Below are positions 17,636 to 27,927 of a DNA stretch of 57,173 bases, in pieces. Source of the DNA: Rhizobium ruizarguesonis (lineage in GTDB: Bacteria; Pseudomonadota; Alphaproteobacteria; Rhizobiales; Rhizobiaceae); NCBI RefSeq assembly GCF_012349115.1, contig NZ_PQIG01000101.1:1-57173 (forward strand). The letters are read 5' to 3'. Each line of letters begins with the position of its first letter. Position 1 is the stretch's first letter. A program made the translations under genes and the position numbers. The notes beneath the pieces are model-generated. The model did no database searches and had not been told where the DNA came from. It worked only from the letters and a program-made list of their open reading frames with translations.

Positions 17636-19273
17636 ATGTATCGCGCCATAAAGATTTTCCTCATCACGGTTTGCCTGACATTTTCGGGCCTGACATTTTC
17701 GGGCGTGATAATCTCGAGCGAAGTCCAGGCCCAGGACGATATCCACGTGCTTATCGACGCGCTCGGCGTCGGCGACTTCCCGGAACGAGAAGCGGCCATC
17801 AAAGCGCTGGTCGCTTCCAAGGACCAGCATGTCAGCCAGATCCTGCAGCAGTTGAGCGACGGCCTTCTCTACGTCAATTCCGATGGCGGACCCGTTCTTC
17901 TCCAGGGCGGTACCGATGACGAACCGACTTATTCCGATCCGATCACCGGCGAAGCCGCTGCCGATGTCGATCCGGATCTGATGACGAAGGTCAAGATCAA
18001 TAACGCGCTTCGCGGCGTCATCGGCGCCGCCACCAGCCAGTTGACGCTGATGAGCCCGGACCGTTCCGCGCGGCTTGCCGCAGCGCAGGGCCTTCTGAAA
18101 GATGCCGATCCCGCCAATCTCGACCTGCTGAACTCGGCGCTTGCGGCCGAAAAGGACGTTGAGATCAAGAATACGATGGAAGCGGCCCGCGCAGTGTTGC
18201 TGCTCAAGACGGATGCGAGCGTCGAAGACAAGAAGGCTGCGATCGATACGATCGCGGCGCGCGGCAATCGCGATGCGCTGACCATCCTCACGACCACACT
18301 CGAAACCGCGCCTGACGACCTGAAGCCGGCGATCCAGGCGGATATCAGCTCCATCAATCGCAGCCTGGCGCTGTGGGATATCGTCCAGAACATCTGGTAC
18401 GGATTGTCTCTCGGCTCGGTGCTGCTGCTTGCCGCGATCGGCCTTGCCATCACCTTCGGCGTCATGGGCGTCATCAACATGGCGCATGGCGAAATGGTGA
18501 TGATCGGCGCCTACACCACCTATGTGGTGCAGGAATACATCACCTCCGCCTTTCCTGAACTTGCCGATTATTCGCTGGCCTTTGCCGTGCCTGCGGCCTT
18601 CGTCTTTACCGGCTTCGTCGGCCTGGTGATCGAGCGCGCCGTCATCCGTTATCTCTACGGCCGGCCGCTCGAAACGCTGCTCGCCACCTGGGGCGTGTCG
18701 CTCATCCTGCAACAGGCGGTGCGCAGCATCTTCGGCCCGACCAACCGCGAGGTCCGCAATCCGACCTGGATGTCCGGCGTCTTCGATCTCGGCGGGCTCT
18801 CCATCACCTGGAACCGACTGTGGATCATCGTCTTTTCGATGGTGGTCTTTGTAGCGCTGCTTCTGCTGCTCAAGCGGTCCGCCTTCGGCCTGCAGATGCG
18901 TGCCGTTACGCAGAACCGGCGCATGGCGTCGTCGATGGGCATCCGCACCGGCTGGGTCGATGCCTTCACCTTCGCGCTCGGCTCGGGCATTGCCGGCATC
19001 GCCGGCGTGGCGCTCAGCCAGATCGACAATGTCTCGCCGAACCTCGGTCAATCCTACATCATCGACAGCTTCATGGTCGTCGTCTTCGGCGGTGTCGGCA
19101 ATCTCTGGGGTACGCTGGTCGGTGCACTGTCGCTCGGCGTCGTCAACAAGTTCCTCGAGCCCTTCGCCGGTGCCGTGCTCGGCAAGATCCTGGTGCTCGT
19201 CCTCATCATTCTCTTCATCCAGAAGCGTCCCCGCGGACTCTTCGCACTCAAAGGAAGGGCGGTGGAAGCATGA
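17636..19273 (+). CDS. urtB: Urea ABC transporter permease UrtB
   Basis: A 545-residue permease in the long UrtB form. Residues 1-32 are signal-like and contain a small tandem repeat (LTFSGLTFSG). Residues 33-245 form a soluble, presumably periplasmic helical domain found in many proteobacterial UrtB proteins. The LivH-like permease core starts near residue 250 (IWYGLSLGSVLLLAAIGLAI, with GVINMAHGEMVMIGAY) and ends with FGGVGNLWGTLVGALSLG. The stop overlaps the urtC ATG by four bases (ATGA). The role of the long N-terminal domain is not established. Confidence 0.93.
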   Translation: MYRAIKIFLITVCLTFSGLTFSGVIISSEVQAQDDIHVLIDALGVGDFPEREAAIKALVASKDQHVSQILQQLSDGLLYVNSDGGPVLLQGGTDDEPTYSDPITGEAAADVDPDLMTKVKINNALRGVIGAATSQLTLMSPDRSARLAAAQGLLKDADPANLDLLNSALAAEKDVEIKNTMEAARAVLLLKTDASVEDKKAAIDTIAARGNRDALTILTTTLETAPDDLKPAIQADISSINRSLALWDIVQNIWYGLSLGSVLLLAAIGLAITFGVMGVINMAHGEMVMIGAYTTYVVQEYITSAFPELADYSLAFAVPAAFVFTGFVGLVIERAVIRYLYGRPLETLLATWGVSLILQQAVRSIFGPTNREVRNPTWMSGVFDLGGLSITWNRLWIIVFSMVVFVALLLLLKRSAFGLQMRAVTQNRRMASSMGIRTGWVDAFTFALGSGIAGIAGVALSQIDNVSPNLGQSYIIDSFMVVVFGGVGNLWGTLVGALSLGVVNKFLEPFAGAVLGKILVLVLIILFIQKRPRGLFALKGRAVEA

Positions 19274-20433
19274 TAACGGCCTTCCTTCTCCGATCACTCG
19301 ATCGCAAGATCGTCATTGCCATCGCCCTCCTGCTTCTGGTCGCCGTCCTTGTGCCGGTCCTGAACCTGATGACGGGGCCGACCAATCCGCTACACGTGCC
19401 GACTTATATCATGTCGCTGTTCGGCAAGTATCTGACCTATGCGCTGCTGGCGCTGGCGCTTGATCTCGTCTGGGGCTTCTGCGGCATCCTCTCGCTCGGC
19501 CACGGGGCCTTTTTTGCGCTCGGCGGCTATGCGATGGGCATGTATCTGATGCGCCAGATCGGCACGCGCGGCAGCTACGGAGACCCTGTTCTGCCCGACT
19601 TCATGGTGTTCCTGAACTGGAAGGATCTGCCCTGGTTCTGGTACGGCTTCAACCATTTCTGGTTTGCGGCGCTGATGGTGCTCGTCGTGCCCGGCCTGCT
19701 CGCCTTCGTCTTCGGCTGGTTTGCCTTCCGCTCACGCGTCAACGGCGTCTATCTCTCGATCATCACCCAGGCGATGACCTACGCGCTGCTGCTGGCCTTC
19801 TTCCGCAACGACATGGGCTTCGGCGGCAATAACGGCCTTACCGATTTCAAGGACATTATCGGTTTCAACGTCCAGGCTGACGGTACGCGTGCAGTCCTCT
19901 TTGCGGCAACGGCTATCTTCCTTGCTCTGTCGCTGCTGCTCGCCTCGGCGATCGTGCGCTCGAAGTTCGGCAAGGTGCTGGTCGGCGTGCGCGATGCGGA
20001 AAGCCGCACCCGCTTTCTCGGTTACCGCGTCGAGCACTTCAAGCTCTTCACTTTCGTCGTCTCGGCGATGATGGCTGGTATTGCCGGTGCGCTCTACGTG
20101 CCGCAGGTCGGCATTATCAATCCCGGCGAATTCGCGCCTGCCAATTCGATCGAAGTCGTCATCTGGACGGCTGTCGGCGGGCGGGCGACGCTGATCGGCC
20201 CGATCATCGGCGCGATCCTCGTCAACGGCGGCAAGACGATCTTCACCGGCCTCTTCCCGGAGTTCTGGCTGTTTGCGCTCGGCGGCCTCTTCGTTGCCGT
20301 CACGCTGTTCCTGCCCAAGGGCGTCGTCGGCACGATCGCCCAATATCTCGGAAAGCGGAAGAAGGTCTCCAATTCTGCTCCGCCGGCGGTGCAGGAAGAT
20401 GGCATCGAGCCGAAAATACAGGCAGCGGAGTGA
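19270..20433 (+). CDS. urtC: Urea ABC transporter permease UrtC
   Basis: A 387-residue LivM-type permease. It shows the motif LALDLVWGFCGILSLGHGAF and the coupling loop GVRDAESRTRFLGYRVEHFK, both typical of UrtC. About ten hydrophobic segments are seen. The frame is open from 18820, but the ATG at 19270, overlapping the urtB stop, gives the normal length. The 3' end overlaps or abuts the urtD start, so translation runs on. Confidence 0.93.
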   Translation: MITAFLLRSLDRKIVIAIALLLLVAVLVPVLNLMTGPTNPLHVPTYIMSLFGKYLTYALLALALDLVWGFCGILSLGHGAFFALGGYAMGMYLMRQIGTRGSYGDPVLPDFMVFLNWKDLPWFWYGFNHFWFAALMVLVVPGLLAFVFGWFAFRSRVNGVYLSIITQAMTYALLLAFFRNDMGFGGNNGLTDFKDIIGFNVQADGTRAVLFAATAIFLALSLLLASAIVRSKFGKVLVGVRDAESRTRFLGYRVEHFKLFTFVVSAMMAGIAGALYVPQVGIINPGEFAPANSIEVVIWTAVGGRATLIGPIIGAILVNGGKTIFTGLFPEFWLFALGGLFVAVTLFLPKGVVGTIAQYLGKRKKVSNSAPPAVQEDGIEPKIQAAE

Positions 20434-20438
20434 GCACC

Positions 20439-21194
20439 ATGATCCCCGACGTCAAACCCAACAGCGTACTTTATCTCAACGGCGTCTCGGTTTCCTTCGA
20501 TGGCTTCAAGGCGCTGAATTCGCTGTCGATCGTCATCGAACCCGGTGAACTCAGAGCCATCATCGGCCCGAACGGCGCCGGCAAGACGACGATGATGGAT
20601 ATCATCACCGGCAAGACCAGGCCCGACGAGGGCGAGGTTTTCTTCAACGGCACGATTGACCTCACCAAGAAGGACGAGGCCGATATCGCCCAGCTCGGCA
20701 TCGGCCGCAAGTTCCAGAAGCCCACGGTGTTCGAGAGCCATACGGTCTGGGACAATCTGGAGCTGGCGCTGAACCGCCGTCGCGGCGTGTTCTCGACGCT
20801 GTTCTACCGGCTTTCTGGCGAGGACAAGGCGCGCATCGAGGAAATCCTCGAAACCGTGCGGCTGACGCATCGCCGCGACGAATTCGCCGCCAATCTCTCG
20901 CACGGGCAGAAGCAGTGGCTGGAGATCGGCATGCTGCTGGCGCAGGAGCCGAAGCTCCTGCTCGTCGACGAGCCGGTGGCCGGCATGACCGATGCGGAGA
21001 CGGCGGAAACTGCGATCCTGCTCAAGGATATCGCCAAAACCCGGTCAGTCGTCGTCGTCGAACATGACATGGGTTTCATCCGAGACCTCGGCGTCAAGGT
21101 GACCTGCCTTGCTGAAGGATCGGTGTTGGCGGAAGGCTCGATCGACTTTGTGAGTTCGGATCCGAAGGTCATCGAGAACTATTTGGGGCGGTGA
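20439..21194 (+). CDS. urtD: Urea ABC transporter ATPase UrtD
   Basis: A 251-residue ABC ATPase. Walker A is GPNGAGKTT, the signature is LSHGQKQWLEIGMLL (the SHGQKQW variant is diagnostic of UrtD) and Walker B is LLLVDEPVAGMTD. I chose ATG 20439 because GCGGAG sits at a good distance; a GTG at 20430 that overlaps the urtC stop in a GTGA arrangement is an equal alternative adding three residues. The gene is followed by a 256-base spacer before urtE, unlike the tight spacing elsewhere in the operon. Confidence 0.93.
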   Translation: MIPDVKPNSVLYLNGVSVSFDGFKALNSLSIVIEPGELRAIIGPNGAGKTTMMDIITGKTRPDEGEVFFNGTIDLTKKDEADIAQLGIGRKFQKPTVFESHTVWDNLELALNRRRGVFSTLFYRLSGEDKARIEEILETVRLTHRRDEFAANLSHGQKQWLEIGMLLAQEPKLLLVDEPVAGMTDAETAETAILLKDIAKTRSVVVVEHDMGFIRDLGVKVTCLAEGSVLAEGSIDFVSSDPKVIENYLGR

Positions 21195-21213
21195 TGATGC
21201 GGTCGATGTTTCT

Positions 21214-21445
21214 GGATTGGTCTGAAAGGGGAGCGACATATTCCCTCTTCTCCCCAGCGGGGAGAAGGTGGACCGAAGGGTCGGATGCGGGGGCCGCACG
21301 GCACGCCGCTGATAACCTTTCGCCTTCGCTCAAGGTGCTCGTCGCTGTTGCTTCTCAGCCCCCTCATCGCCTCGCTGCGCTCGGCACTTCTCCTCGCGGG
21401 GGAGAAGAGGGTGCTCGCATCGCCGGCACGGCAAACAAGGATGTC
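21214..21445. repeat. Repeat-rich spacer between urtD and urtE
   Basis: The 256-base gap is filled by inverted modules: CTTCTCCCCAGCGGGGAGAAG (21244-21265 region, self-complementary around GCG) and, further on, CTTCTCCTCGCGGGGGAGAAG near 21390-21410, with CGCTTCGCTC-like and CCCCTCATCGCCTCGCTGCG stretches between. Elements like these are common non-coding repeats in Rhizobium chromosomes. The open frames across it lack any domain. It looks like an insertion into an otherwise compact operon, and the hairpins could lower or stabilise urtE transcription. Confidence 0.6.
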
Positions 21446-21450
21446 GCATC

Positions 21451-22146
21451 ATGCTGACAGTCGAAAACGCAAACCTCCACTACGGCGCCGCTCAGGCGCT
21501 GCGCGGCATCTCGATCAAAGCGGAGATGGGCAAGATCACCTGCGTGCTGGGGCGTAACGGCGTGGGGAAGAGTTCTCTTCTGCGCGCCGTTACCGGCCAG
21601 CATCCGCTGTCGGCCGGCACCGTCACCTTCAATGATACCAAGCTCAACGGCCTGCCGCCCTTTGCCCGCGCCAAGCAGGGCATCGGCTATGTGCCGCAGG
21701 GGCGTGAAATCTTCCCGCTGCTCACCGTCAAGGAAAATCTCGAAACCGGCTTTGCTCCGCTTGGCCGCCGCGACCGCAACATCCCCGATGACATCTTCAG
21801 TCTCTTCCCGGTGCTGAAGTCGATGTTGTCACGTCGCGGCGGCGATCTTTCTGGCGGGCAGCAGCAGCAACTGGCGATCGGGCGGGCCATGGTGACGCGG
21901 CCTCGGATTCTCGTGCTCGACGAGCCGACCGAGGGCATTCAGCCGTCGATCATCAAGGATATCGGCCGGGCGATCCGCTATCTGCGCGACTCCACAGGCA
22001 TGGCGATCCTGCTCGTCGAGCAGTATCTCGATTTCTGCCGCGAGCTTGCCGACTATGTCTACATCATGGACCGCGGCGAAATCGTGCATGAAGGGCTTGC
22101 CGAGACGCTGGATACGCCGGAGGCCCGCCGCCATCTGACTGTCTGA
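21451..22146 (+). CDS. urtE: Urea ABC transporter ATPase UrtE
   Basis: A 231-residue ABC ATPase. Walker A is GRNGVGKSS, the signature is LSGGQQQQLAIGRAM and Walker B is LVLDEPTEGIQP. The opening MLTVENANLHYGAAQALRG and the IPDDIFSLFPVL segment are typical of UrtE. ACAAGGATG provides a weak ribosome site. It completes the five-gene urea importer, and ureD follows after 151 bases without a clear terminator. Confidence 0.93.
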   Translation: MLTVENANLHYGAAQALRGISIKAEMGKITCVLGRNGVGKSSLLRAVTGQHPLSAGTVTFNDTKLNGLPPFARAKQGIGYVPQGREIFPLLTVKENLETGFAPLGRRDRNIPDDIFSLFPVLKSMLSRRGGDLSGGQQQQLAIGRAMVTRPRILVLDEPTEGIQPSIIKDIGRAIRYLRDSTGMAILLVEQYLDFCRELADYVYIMDRGEIVHEGLAETLDTPEARRHLTV

Positions 22147-22297
22147 CCGGCAGATGCCGCATTTTGCAGCAGAGGGCACGGCGTCTGGAAAACCGTCCGC
22201 CGCCGCCAAAGGTCTGCTCGGGACGGCATAGGAATTGCTTGCTTTCCGCTATCCGCGCGCTTGAATGGAAACCGATAGCGCGACTGAAGGGGACGAT

Positions 22298-23119
22298 ATG
22301 ACGATTGCGGCGGCAGGCACGAGACCGCAAAGAGCGGAAGGGCGCGGGCATCTGGCGGCAAAGCTGTTCGATGGCCGCACGCGTATCCGTGAACTCTATC
22401 AGGAGGGGGCCGCGAAAATCCGCCTGCCCGATACCTTCGATGCCTCCATGGAAGCCGTCATCATCAATACCGCCGGCGGGCTGACGGGCGGCGATCGGAT
22501 GGATTGGAGCGTTGATGCCGGCGCCGGCACGCGCATCGACGTCACCACTCAGGCTTGCGAGAAGATCTACAAGGCATCGGCCGGCATCGCCGAGGTGGCG
22601 ACCAGCATCAAGGTCGGAGCCCAAGCCCGCGTCGACTGGCTGCCGCAGGAAACGATCCTCTTCGACCGGGCCGCACTTTTCCGCCGGCTGGATGTCGATC
22701 TTGACGAGAGCGCCGAATTTCTGGCCGTCGAAGCCGTGCTGCTCGGCCGCAAGGCTATGGGTGAGGCGGTGGTATCAGGGCTCTTCCGCGACCGCTGGCG
22801 CATCCGCCGTTCGAGCCAACTCATCCACGCCGAAGAACTCAGACTTTCCGAAGGCGTGGCGGCGCTGGCTGCGCGGCAGGCCGTGCTCGGCGGGCAGGTG
22901 GCCTTTGCGACGTTGCTTTATGCCGGGCCGCTTTCAGAAGCCTATCTCGGCAAGGTCCGGCCGCTCGTCGAAGGATCGATGGGCGGTGCGAGCGCTTGGA
23001 ATGGCAAGCTCGTCGTCCGTCTTGCAGCAGCCGACGGCTTCTCACTCAGAAAAATCCTGATCCCCGTCATTTCCGCCTTGCGCAATGGTGCGCCTGTGCC
23101 GAAAGTCTGGAATCTATGA
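22298..23119 (+). CDS. ureD: Urease accessory protein UreD (UreH)
   Basis: A 273-residue urease assembly factor that, with UreF and UreG, forms the complex which loads two nickel ions into apo-urease. Recognisable blocks are INTAGGLTGGDRMDW, TTQACEKIYKA and WLPQETILFDRA. The ATG at 22298 has GAAGGGGACG upstream; the frame is open from 22265 but the extra residues are not family-like. It opens the urease gene cluster directly behind urtE. Confidence 0.93.
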   Translation: MTIAAAGTRPQRAEGRGHLAAKLFDGRTRIRELYQEGAAKIRLPDTFDASMEAVIINTAGGLTGGDRMDWSVDAGAGTRIDVTTQACEKIYKASAGIAEVATSIKVGAQARVDWLPQETILFDRAALFRRLDVDLDESAEFLAVEAVLLGRKAMGEAVVSGLFRDRWRIRRSSQLIHAEELRLSEGVAALAARQAVLGGQVAFATLLYAGPLSEAYLGKVRPLVEGSMGGASAWNGKLVVRLAAADGFSLRKILIPVISALRNGAPVPKVWNL

Positions 23120-23121
23120 AC

Positions 23122-23208
23122 CAGAGCATGATGCCGAAAAGTGTGAGCGGTTTTCGGGCGACATCGTGCTCTAACTCTTTAAGTAGAACAGGATCATCCT
23201 GTTCTAGG
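23122..23208. repeat. RIME-like palindromic repeat (copy 2) between ureD and ureA
   Basis: Carries the module GAGCATGATGCCGAAAAGTG with CGGTTTTCGG and the short AGAACAGGATCATCCTGTTCT palindrome, a shortened version of copy 1. It sits inside the urease operon, 3 bases after ureD and about 20 before ureA, so it is part of the mRNA and will fold into hairpins. Confidence 0.8.
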
Positions 23209-23229
23209 CATGAAGCAGATGGATAAGCG

Positions 23230-23532
23230 ATGAACCTCACTCCGAGAGAAAAAGACAAGCTGTTGATTTCCATGGCGGCGATGGTGGCGCGGCGGCGGCT
23301 GGAGCGCGGCGTCAAGCTGAACTATCCCGAAGCGATCGCGCTGATCAGCGACTTTGTCGTCGAAGGCGCCCGCGACGGCCGCCCGGTTGCCGAGCTGATG
23401 GAAGCAGGCGCCCATGTGATCGGCCGCGACCAGGTGATGGAGGGGATTGCAGAGATGATCCACGACGTGCAGGTGGAGGCGACGTTCCCGGATGGAACCA
23501 AGCTCGTCACCGTGCACGAGCCGATCCGTTGA
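23230..23532 (+). CDS. ureA: Urease gamma subunit UreA
   Basis: A 100-residue urease gamma subunit of full normal length. It opens with MNLTPREKDKLLISMAAMVA and shows LNYPEAIALI and GRPVAELMEAG, all family-defining. It is a structural subunit of the cytosolic nickel urease (urea to ammonia and carbamate). No strong ribosome site precedes it; the RIME-like element ends about 20 bases upstream. Confidence 0.96.
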   Translation: MNLTPREKDKLLISMAAMVARRRLERGVKLNYPEAIALISDFVVEGARDGRPVAELMEAGAHVIGRDQVMEGIAEMIHDVQVEATFPDGTKLVTVHEPIR

Positions 23533-23542
23533 GGAGAGAAGA

Positions 23543-23806
23543 ATGCTCGCGCTCAGGCCCAATTGCGAATGCTGCGACAAGGATCTGCCGCCTGATAGCA
23601 TTGAGGCACGGATCTGCACCTATGAATGCACCTTCTGCGCCGATTGCGTGGACGGCGTGCTGAAGGGTGTCTGCCCGAACTGCGGGGGCAATCTCGTCGC
23701 CAGGCCTATTCGGCCGGCGGCCATGCTCGCCAAAAATCCGGCATCGACGAAGCGCGTACTGAAGGCCGAGGGCTGCGCCCAAGGCGGCTTAAGGAGGACG
23801 AGATGA
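23543..23806 (+). CDS. DUF1272 cysteine-rich protein in the urease operon
   Basis: An 87-residue protein with nine cysteines arranged in pairs (CECC, CTYEC, CADC, CPNC), consistent with zinc ribbons. This matches the DUF1272 family, small proteins of unknown function. The ATG at 23543 has GAGGAGAG just upstream. Its stop overlaps the ureB start by four bases, so it is translated with the urease subunits. A role in metal handling or assembly would be conjecture. Confidence 0.85.
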   Translation: MLALRPNCECCDKDLPPDSIEARICTYECTFCADCVDGVLKGVCPNCGGNLVARPIRPAAMLAKNPASTKRVLKAEGCAQGGLRRTR

Positions 23807-24108
23807 TTCCAGGCGAGATCATTGCCGCAAGCGGCGACATCGAACTGAATGCCGGCGCGCCGACGGTGACGCTGGAGGTTTCCAATACCGGCGATCGGCC
23901 TGTGCAGGTCGGCAGCCACTATCATTTCGCCGAGACCAATGCCGGGCTTTCCTTCGATCGCGCGGTAGCACACGGCAAGCGGCTCGATATCCCGGCGGGG
24001 ACGGCGGTGCGCTTCGAGCCGGGGCAGACGCGCTCGGTGACGCTGATCCCGCTTTCCGGCAAGCGCGAGGTCTACGGTTTCCGTCAGCTGGTGATGGGCA
24101 AGCTTTAA
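23803..24108 (+). CDS. ureB: Urease beta subunit UreB
   Basis: A 101-residue urease beta subunit of normal length. It opens with MIPGEIIAASGDIELNAG and carries VGSHYHFAETNAGLSFDR and GKRLDIPAGTAVRFEPG, the hallmark blocks. AAGGAGGACG gives an excellent ribosome site. It overlaps the DUF1272 gene by four bases. Confidence 0.96.
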   Translation: MIPGEIIAASGDIELNAGAPTVTLEVSNTGDRPVQVGSHYHFAETNAGLSFDRAVAHGKRLDIPAGTAVRFEPGQTRSVTLIPLSGKREVYGFRQLVMGKL

Positions 24109-24130
24109 GAACAAAATACGGGAGAAGTGC

Positions 24131-24538
24131 ATGCGCTTGAATATCTGCCTCGTCGGGGCGGCGATGCTGCTGACGGCAGGTGCTGCCTCTGCTCAGGATA
24201 TGAATTGCAACAATCCCAAGACGCAATCGGACATGACTGGCTGCGAGGCGGCGCGCCACGAGACTGCCGACAAGGCGCTGAATGCGCAATATAAGAAGAC
24301 GCGCGCCGCCCTGGCGGCGATCGACAAGGACCTGGATGGCGACATGAAGGGCGCAGAGCAGGCGCTGGTCAAGGCGCAGCGCGCCTGGATCGACTATCGT
24401 GACGCCGAATGCGACGCCTTTGGATTTCAGGCCCGTGGCGGCACGATGGAGCCGATGCTGGTCGCGGGGTGTCTCGCCAACATTACGGACAAACGCACGA
24501 AAGAGCTGAAAGAGCTCGAAGATACGATGAGCAACTAG
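24131..24538 (+). CDS. LprI-like / DUF1311 secreted protein
   Basis: A 135-residue exported protein. Residues 1-21 are a signal peptide ending ASA, followed by a domain with four cysteines and the pattern QRAWIDYRDAECDAFG that defines the DUF1311/LprI family (named after a mycobacterial lysozyme inhibitor). It sits between ureB and the next open frame, with GGGAGAAG as ribosome site. Its relation to urease is only positional. The periplasmic location contrasts with cytosolic urease. Confidence 0.85.
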   Translation: MRLNICLVGAAMLLTAGAASAQDMNCNNPKTQSDMTGCEAARHETADKALNAQYKKTRAALAAIDKDLDGDMKGAEQALVKAQRAWIDYRDAECDAFGFQARGGTMEPMLVAGCLANITDKRTKELKELEDTMSN

Positions 24539-24539
24539 G

Positions 24540-25178
24540 GTGATCAGGAAAATCATGATCGTCGGCAATGGCGACATTGAGGAGGGCGGGGCTGGCATCA
24601 TCGATGCCGCCGATATTGTCATCCGCTTCAATGATTGCCGCTCTTATGGCGCCGGCGGCAGCCGCACGGATGCCGTCGCGGTCTGCAACACCGGCAGGCC
24701 GGCAAAGGCGATGCTCGGTTCGCGTGAGTGGCGCGCCCATCCGGGCGTCGTTTCGGCTGGCGAAATCTGGAGCGTGCGCGACCCGGAAAAATTCGCCGCG
24801 ATGCGGGCGCCGCTTGCCGTCTCTCATCCGGAGCTTGATGATTTCTGCGACGACTATACCGCTGAGTTCAGCGCCTTCTGCGCAGACACCGGCAAAACGC
24901 ACGTCATCATCAGCAAATCGGTTCACGAGGCCGCGGACGCGTCGCTTTCGTCGTTTTCTCCAGCGCCCTATGTCGTGCCGAGCAGCGGTATGATCGTCAT
25001 TGCCGAGGTGCTGAACACATATGCCGAGGCCGAGGCGACACTTGCCGGCTTTGGCCACGTCGGCTGGGAATGGCACCCGTTTTCGGCCGAACGACAGCTT
25101 GTCGATAGCTATATTGCCGCTGGCCGCCTCAAGCGGCTCGGCGGAGAAACACTCGTCTCTTCCTCCCAAGGAGCCTGA
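24540..25178 (+). CDS. Sialyltransferase-fold (GT29-like) protein of the urease operon
   Basis: A 212-residue protein. Residues 5-45 (IMIVGNGDIEEG, then IDAADIVIRFND and GSRTDAVAVCNTG) match the pattern of the large sialyl motif of GT29 sialyltransferases. PSSGM (147-151) followed by IVIAEVLN matches the small motif, and H179-x4-E184 fits the very small motif. Rhizobial relatives tend to be named urease operon accessory protein, without known activity. The start is a GTG at 24540, one base after the preceding stop; an internal ATG at 24555 is less likely. No signal peptide is present, so it should act in the cytosol. Whether it binds a CMP-sugar is unknown. Confidence 0.75.
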   Translation: MIRKIMIVGNGDIEEGGAGIIDAADIVIRFNDCRSYGAGGSRTDAVAVCNTGRPAKAMLGSREWRAHPGVVSAGEIWSVRDPEKFAAMRAPLAVSHPELDDFCDDYTAEFSAFCADTGKTHVIISKSVHEAADASLSSFSPAPYVVPSSGMIVIAEVLNTYAEAEATLAGFGHVGWEWHPFSAERQLVDSYIAAGRLKRLGGETLVSSSQGA

Positions 25179-25181
25179 TAG

Positions 25182-26894
<1,713 letters not shown>

Positions 26895-26924
26895 GCCCGC
26901 GCCCATGTGCGACGGACGGTTCCT

Positions 26925-27596
26925 ATGAGGACAGGCATCCGCTGGTTGTTGCGGATCGTATTTCTGCTTGTGCTTTCGGCGGCCTGTGGGACCTTTATTC
27001 CCCGGCCGTTGATTGCGCCGGTCGAGGCGTCGTCTGCCGCAGTGACGCATCGGATTCTGCTGCTGTCGGGCCCGATCCATACCGATATTGCCATTCCGCT
27101 CGACGCGGAAACGCGGGCGGCCTTTTCCTTCCTCGACAATACTGGTTTTCCGCTCGGCCATCCGAATGCGGAGTGGCTCATTATCGGCTGGGGCGGTCGT
27201 GCGTTCTATCTGGAAACTCCCACATGGGCGGAGCTGAAGCCGCTGCCGGTGTTACGCGCGCTGACGATCGACCGTTCGGTGCTGCATGTGGACCTTGCCG
27301 GTCATATCACGGAGCCGCAGTCCACCGTTACGGCATTCAATGTCAGTGAGGATCAATTGGTGCAGCTGCGCGATTTTATCTCCGAGAGCTTCGTCCGCGA
27401 CGCGGGCGCGGTGGTGCCGATTCCGGATGCGGGTTACGGCGAGATCGACCGGTTCTTCGAGGCCAGGGGATACTTCAACGCCCTCTTCGGCTGCAACACC
27501 TGGACTGCCGCTGCCCTGCGCTCGGCTGGGCTTCGAACCGGCATATGGAACCCGCTTCCACAAGCATTGCGATTGTCTGTTGCTGTCTACAATTAA
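26925..27596 (+). CDS. DUF2459 / TIGR02117-type protein of the urease region
   Basis: A 223-residue protein with an N-terminal hydrophobic segment (about residues 5-22, with AACGTF resembling a lipobox end). The conserved blocks HTDIAIPLD, WLIIGWGGRAFYLETPTW and FGCNTWTAAALRSAGL fit the DUF2459 family, known as a conserved hypothetical protein of urease gene regions. Cys and His in these blocks could be catalytic, but that is conjecture. A GTG at 26907 would add six residues. It follows ureC by about 30 bases. Confidence 0.8.
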   Translation: MRTGIRWLLRIVFLLVLSAACGTFIPRPLIAPVEASSAAVTHRILLLSGPIHTDIAIPLDAETRAAFSFLDNTGFPLGHPNAEWLIIGWGGRAFYLETPTWAELKPLPVLRALTIDRSVLHVDLAGHITEPQSTVTAFNVSEDQLVQLRDFISESFVRDAGAVVPIPDAGYGEIDRFFEARGYFNALFGCNTWTAAALRSAGLRTGIWNPLPQALRLSVAVYN

Positions 27597-27927
27597 AGCA
27601 GCCGTCGGGCCGGTCCGCTCTTAAAGTGAATTGTGAATAGCACTCTCCATATGGTTGTAAAAATCGGTGGAAAACCCGGTATTTTCTCAAGCTAAGCCAT
27701 TCTGGAACAGCTGCATCGGGAAGCTTGATAAACCCCTTTTATATCAATCGTTTAACTGTCTCTCCCCACTGTTCGATTCAGGGATTGGAAAGCTGCATCC
27801 CCTGCTAGAAAAATTCTGTCCATCGAAACGTCCGAAACCGTTCGAATTTTAACGAGTCAATTAAGACAGCCGCAGCAATTGGGCTCTTATCAATGCCTGG
27901 AAACGCCGAGCAGGAAGGTTGATTCTC
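27597..27927. other. AT-rich gap inside the urease cluster
   Basis: This is 331 bases between the DUF2459 gene and the GGDEF gene. A plus-strand open frame (27667-27852) has no ribosome site and no family features. Base composition is clearly AT-richer than the flanking genes, so this is a plausible site for a separate promoter for the GGDEF-ureEFG part, though I could not fix one. Confidence 0.4.

Noticed and set aside
27667..27852. Plus-strand 61-residue frame in the urease cluster gap
   Set aside because: No ribosome site and no recognisable feature; the surrounding DNA is AT-rich.
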